From: Wukongibacter sp050859025 | GTDB taxonomy: Bacteria > Bacillota > Clostridia > Peptostreptococcales > Caminicellaceae | NCBI RefSeq assembly: GCF_050859025.1 | Contig: NZ_CP138200.1 | Span: 4,526,001-4,590,000, forward strand | DNA length: 64,000 nucleotides | Direction: 5' to 3' | Part shown: positions 61,109-64,000 of the stretch, piece by piece | Position numbering within the stretch: the stretch's first letter is position 1 | Layout: the number at the start of each line of letters is the position of its first letter | The notes under the pieces: model-generated | Seen by the model: the letters and a program-made list of their open reading frames with translations, nothing else | Database searches by the model: none | What the model was told of the DNA's origin: nothing | Translations under genes and position numbers: made by a program

Positions 61109-61999
61109 TTATTCTTCCTCCTTCTCTGACAAAGATATATTTGCTAGTCCCAATATTCTTTCAGCTCTCTCAACGATAGGCTTATCAATCATTTTTCCAT
61201 TTAACGATACTACTCCCAAGCCCTTTTCCTCAGCTTCCTTTATGGCCTTTATAACATTTAATGCATAATCAATTTCCTCTTCTGTAGGTGCATATATCTC
61301 ATGCACCGGAGCAATTTGTCTAGGATTAATAATAGATTTTCCATCGAATCCCAATTGTTTAATTAACTTAACCTCTTCTCTGAACCCCTCTTCATTGTTT
61401 ACATCAGAGTAAACTGTATCTAAAGCATATATCCTCGTAGCACGAGCTGCCACTAATATCTGGCTTCTAGCATACAAAAGCTCAATCCCTTCAGCACTTC
61501 TATTTGTCTTCATATTTGTAACAAAGTCTTCTGCCCCTATTGCAATACCAATAAGTCGTGGGCTTGATTTAGCTATTTCCATGGCATTGACAACACCTAG
61601 AGGACTCTCAATAGCTCCCATAATCTTAGTTGAGCCAACAGGCCTCACGATCTTTTTTTCAACCTCCTCTATTATCTTTTCCACTTCTCTTACATCTTCC
61701 CCAGTCTCGGTTTTAGGCAGACGGATAACGTCAACTCCGGCACGAACCATAGCTTCTATGTCATTTCTTCCATATGGTGTATCAAGTCCATTGATCCTTA
61801 CGACAATTTCCATATTATTATAGTCAATTGTTTTAACAGCGTTATAAACCAACAGTCTTGCCGAATCTTTCTCCGAAAGAGAAATTGAATCTTCTAAGTC
61901 AAACATTAGTGAATCGGCACCATAAATATGTGCATCGGAAAGCATACCAGGGTTATTTCCAGGAACGTACATCATTGTTCTTCTAAGTTTCTTCTTCAT
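61109..61999 (-). CDS. citE: Citrate lyase beta subunit (citryl-ACP lyase)
   Basis: This 296-residue TIM-barrel lyase of the HpcH/CitE family cleaves citryl-ACP to acetyl-ACP and oxaloacetate with Mg2+. Motifs include RRTMMYVPGNNPGMLSDA, MFDLEDSISLSEK, VVRINGLDTPYG and GAIESPLGVVNAMEIA with metal-binding Glu and Asp (IGAEDFVTNM). ATG directly abuts the citD stop. Full length. Confidence 0.96.
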   Translation of the reverse strand: MKKKLRRTMMYVPGNNPGMLSDAHIYGADSLMFDLEDSISLSEKDSARLLVYNAVKTIDYNNMEIVVRINGLDTPYGRNDIEAMVRAGVDVIRLPKTETGEDVREVEKIIEEVEKKIVRPVGSTKIMGAIESPLGVVNAMEIAKSSPRLIGIAIGAEDFVTNMKTNRSAEGIELLYARSQILVAARATRIYALDTVYSDVNNEEGFREEVKLIKQLGFDGKSIINPRQIAPVHEIYAPTEEEIDYALNVIKAIKEAEEKGLGVVSLNGKMIDKPIVERAERILGLANISLSEKEEE

Positions 62000-62305
62000 C
62001 TAGAATAACCCCCAATCTATTTCGTTTTCCTTCATTGCAGCACGCATAACCGCACTCTGTACTCTAGCACGAATGGTACAGTCTAAAGCACCACGATCAA
62101 CGGCCCTAACTATAATGTCATCTATATTCATCTGCTTTAGTGTATCTAAAATCACTTCTCTAATTTGATCACCAAATTGTTTTTCAACTGAACTAGTAAG
62201 ATGAATTTTAATACCAGGCTCGTGATTTTTTTCGATAACTATATTTATATCACTTGATTCCATTGTTCCTGCCATACCAGTTTTAACTATTTTCAAATTA
62301 ATCAC
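62000..62305 (-). CDS. citD: Citrate lyase gamma subunit (acyl carrier protein)
   Basis: This 101-residue acyl carrier holds the dephospho-CoA-type prosthetic group on a Ser in the N-terminal AGTMESSDINIVIE motif. The rest (DQIREVILDTLKQMNIDDII, AVDRGALDCTIRARVQSA) is typical. Four bases separate it from citC; ATG follows GGGGTG. Confidence 0.96.
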   Translation of the reverse strand: MINLKIVKTGMAGTMESSDINIVIEKNHEPGIKIHLTSSVEKQFGDQIREVILDTLKQMNIDDIIVRAVDRGALDCTIRARVQSAVMRAAMKENEIDWGLF

Positions 62306-62309
62306 CCCT

Positions 62310-63359
62310 TTAGTGTCTCTTTATGGAAGAAGATTGAATTTTCCTGATTACATCTTCACCTTCTTTGGAAGTCAAGAATGAATATGTTAAAGATGGAACA
62401 ATCCCCTTTATTTTTTCTATTTCACCCTTTATGATGGCTGCTCTAACCTTTGATGCACTAATATATTCACTCTCAGTAGACTTTCTTGGAATCTCTATTA
62501 CCTCAACTCCATACTGAGGCAATATTCTTTTCATAGCCTGATTATATGTGTTTGTTGTGACACAGTATGGTTCCTCACCTACGTAACGTCTATTTATTCC
62601 AAGACAAGGTGCAATATACTTCCCAAAAATCTTTAAATCAAGGGCAGTATGAAGGCGGACAGTATCAGACTTTTCCTTTATAAAGTAAGAGGGGAATGTA
62701 GCATTGGAAATAATATAGTTGCCGCCTTCGTAAATTGTCACATTGTCAATATTCTTTATGCCTTCAGCAATCAGTTTCATACGAACCTTGTATGGAAAGC
62801 TTGATTCATCAGATGATAAAACAAAAATATGGAGATGATCACTTTCCCTTGATGCCCTTTCAATCAAATATTTATGTCCTAAAGTGAAGGGATTACCATT
62901 CATCACAATAGCACTTATTTTCTCTCCATCTACTTTGTATTCTGACAGGTCTTTCAAATAATTTTTCAATCCATCGGGATTATTCTCCATCAAAATCACT
63001 TGGTTATCTACCTCTTCAACAACATGGAATCCTAGATATTTAAAACTCTTTTTAGAAGCAGGCTTTGTAAATAAAAATATGTCATGAATTCCACGATGGT
63101 ATTGAACTCTTATCAATTCACCCATTAACAGATTTAAAACTCTTCCGCCTTGATAAGATTTGTCAACTGCTATACATCTTAAGGTATTATACTTTACCCC
63201 CCCTACAGCGATTAACTTTAGCCCATCAAAGACTCCAATTACCTGTTCTAGTGATGAATCTATTTTTAAATCATTCTGCTTCAAAATTTTTTTTATTTTT
63301 TCCCATGCATTTTTCTCATCAATTTCGATTTCTTCAATTCTAAACTCACTATATGACAT
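62310..63359 (-). CDS. citC: [Citrate (pro-3S)-lyase] ligase (acetate:ACP ligase)
   Basis: CitC activates citrate lyase by ATP-dependent acetylation of CitD. This 349-residue protein has an N-terminal GNAT-like region (about 30-125; LRCIAVDKSYQGGRVLNLLM) and a C-terminal nucleotidyltransferase domain with the HxGH-type motif in VMNGNPFTLGHKYLIERA and ESEYISASKVRAAIIKG. It is the first of the citC-D-E-F-X block; a 370-bp gap with a hairpin separates it from citG. ATG follows AAGGGG. Confidence 0.95.
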   Translation of the reverse strand: MSYSEFRIEEIEIDEKNAWEKIKKILKQNDLKIDSSLEQVIGVFDGLKLIAVGGVKYNTLRCIAVDKSYQGGRVLNLLMGELIRVQYHRGIHDIFLFTKPASKKSFKYLGFHVVEEVDNQVILMENNPDGLKNYLKDLSEYKVDGEKISAIVMNGNPFTLGHKYLIERASRESDHLHIFVLSSDESSFPYKVRMKLIAEGIKNIDNVTIYEGGNYIISNATFPSYFIKEKSDTVRLHTALDLKIFGKYIAPCLGINRRYVGEEPYCVTTNTYNQAMKRILPQYGVEVIEIPRKSTESEYISASKVRAAIIKGEIEKIKGIVPSLTYSFLTSKEGEDVIRKIQSSSIKRH

Positions 63360-63456
63360 ATTTGTGTCCCCTTTTGACCAAAGTTATCTGGATCTTCTTT
63401 ATGAGTTAGCAGTTAGTGCAGTTTAGATTACTAACTTTAGCTTTAGAACAAACAAA

Positions 63457-63511
63457 AAAGGTCAGCATATAAAACCCCTAGAATATCTAAGAATCTTATA
63501 TACTGACCTTT
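63457..63511 (-). terminator. Hairpin between citG and citC
   Basis: AAAGGTCAG.ATATAA and TTATATACTGACCTTT form a stem of about 16 bp with flanking A/T. On the minus strand it ends with TTTTTTG-like sequence, so it may terminate or attenuate transcription from citG into citC. The rest of 63360-63728 shows no gene. Confidence 0.6.
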
Positions 63512-63728
63512 GAAAGCGTAACGAGCGTTATCCTTCGTCTTGCCAATATTCATATAATTTAATTGTTCATTAGCTATTTATCACATTTCTCTCTTCCCAT
63601 CTTGTTTATAGTCTGCCCTCAGCATCTATAACAAGCTTAGGTTTTTAGCTAGGAAATGTTTTCCTAAATAGATTATACTATAAGTTAAAATAAAATACAA
63701 CATTTTTTTCGACACTCTTTTCATCGAG

Positions 63729-64000
63729 CTATTTTAGTTCTTCTATAAAATATAGCATTATCGTAACAGCTAGTAAATCAGCAGCCCCCCCTGGACTAAC
63801 CCAATTTTTTATACACCACTTGTCAAACTCCTTTATGGCGTCGGCACCCCCCTCAGAATAAATTCCACCTAGCTCAATGATTCTCTTTGCACGGCTTTGT
63901 ACCCTTCGTAACATCTCTAAATCATGGCGTCCAAGAATATTGGAATCCTCCGAGTATGCCATTAGATGTATCAATACCTGAACCATCCTGTCGTTGAGAG
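63729..64000 (-). CDS. citG: Triphosphoribosyl-dephospho-CoA synthase CitG (N-terminus beyond window edge)
   Basis: Only the C-terminal 90 codons are visible; the frame is open through the right edge (LNDRMVQVLIHLMA before the first in-window Met region). Typical CitG features are HLMAYSEDSNILGRHDLEML and WVSPGGAADLLAVTIMLYFI. CitG makes the prosthetic-group precursor from dephospho-CoA and ATP for CitX to attach. It completes the set of citrate lyase accessory proteins. The true start is outside the window. Confidence 0.9.
   Translation of the reverse strand, partial: LNDRMVQVLIHLMAYSEDSNILGRHDLEMLRRVQSRAKRIIELGGIYSEGGADAIKEFDKWCIKNWVSPGGAADLLAVTIMLYFIEELK

Overview
The window is AT-rich, with good Shine-Dalgarno sites and gene families typical of anaerobic, spore-forming low-GC Gram-positives (Clostridia or Tissierellia). 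Evidence for this is tandem hybrid-cluster proteins, two flavodiiron proteins, a Spo0E-like phosphatase, an orphan PAS kinase, a T-box leader, YhaM, a 2-hydroxyacyl-CoA dehydratase-type activator and a citrate-fermentation cluster. Genus cannot be fixed from the sequence alone. Most genes from 14 kb onward are on the minus strand.

1-6.9 kb is a nitrosative/oxidative stress block: a di-iron Fe-S repair protein (cut by the left edge), a flavodiiron protein, an FNR/CRP-family regulator, two hybrid-cluster proteins and a carboxymuconolactone-decarboxylase-like protein. Three promoters here carry a TGTGA-N6-TCACA-like site whose centre lies at the class II activator position (-41.5 from the start predicted from the -10 box). 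This looks like a small local regulon. A second flavodiiron gene at 12.6 kb lacks the site.

7-17 kb holds an RND pump with its adaptor, a parvulin, an M19 dipeptidase, a beta-lactamase-fold hydrolase and small or decayed ORFs. 17.5-22 kb encodes a heterodimeric ABC exporter preceded by a leader of about 580 nt with its own promoter, a 29-codon ORF whose ribosome-binding site is in a 10-bp stem, and an intrinsic terminator. This suggests ribosome-mediated attenuation. 22-28.5 kb holds a DUF4397 protein, a bacteriohemerythrin, a type 2 isoleucyl-tRNA synthetase with a swapped GXHH signature under an isoleucine T-box, and YhaM. 28.7-46.2 kb holds a soluble PAS histidine kinase, a Spo0E-like protein, MATE and YitT membrane proteins, a giant dehydratase-activator fusion, a TetR regulator, a decayed antiporter, YeiH plus LysR, a decayed histidine kinase, RtcB and an amidohydrolase. 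46.6-51.8 kb holds a small acidic ORF and a second RND pump controlled by a TetR regulator with two matching operators.

52-64 kb is a citrate module read leftwards: citG (cut by the right edge), citC-citD-citE-citF-citX, then a tripartite tricarboxylate transporter tctC-tctB-tctA, then a Cache-domain sensor kinase, a response regulator with a DUF2294-like output domain and a PPC-domain protein. Citrate would be imported, cleaved to acetate and oxaloacetate, and probably sensed by the adjacent two-component pair.

Non-coding DNA is rich in dispersed palindromic repeats. I see three families: A, with TATAGGG/CCCTATA ends; B, with GTGTTTCAGAATGA ends; C, a unit of about 100 bp with an AAATTATAAA core. 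There is also one long REP-like hairpin at 6383-6449. No tRNA, rRNA, CRISPR array, phage or transposase gene was seen.
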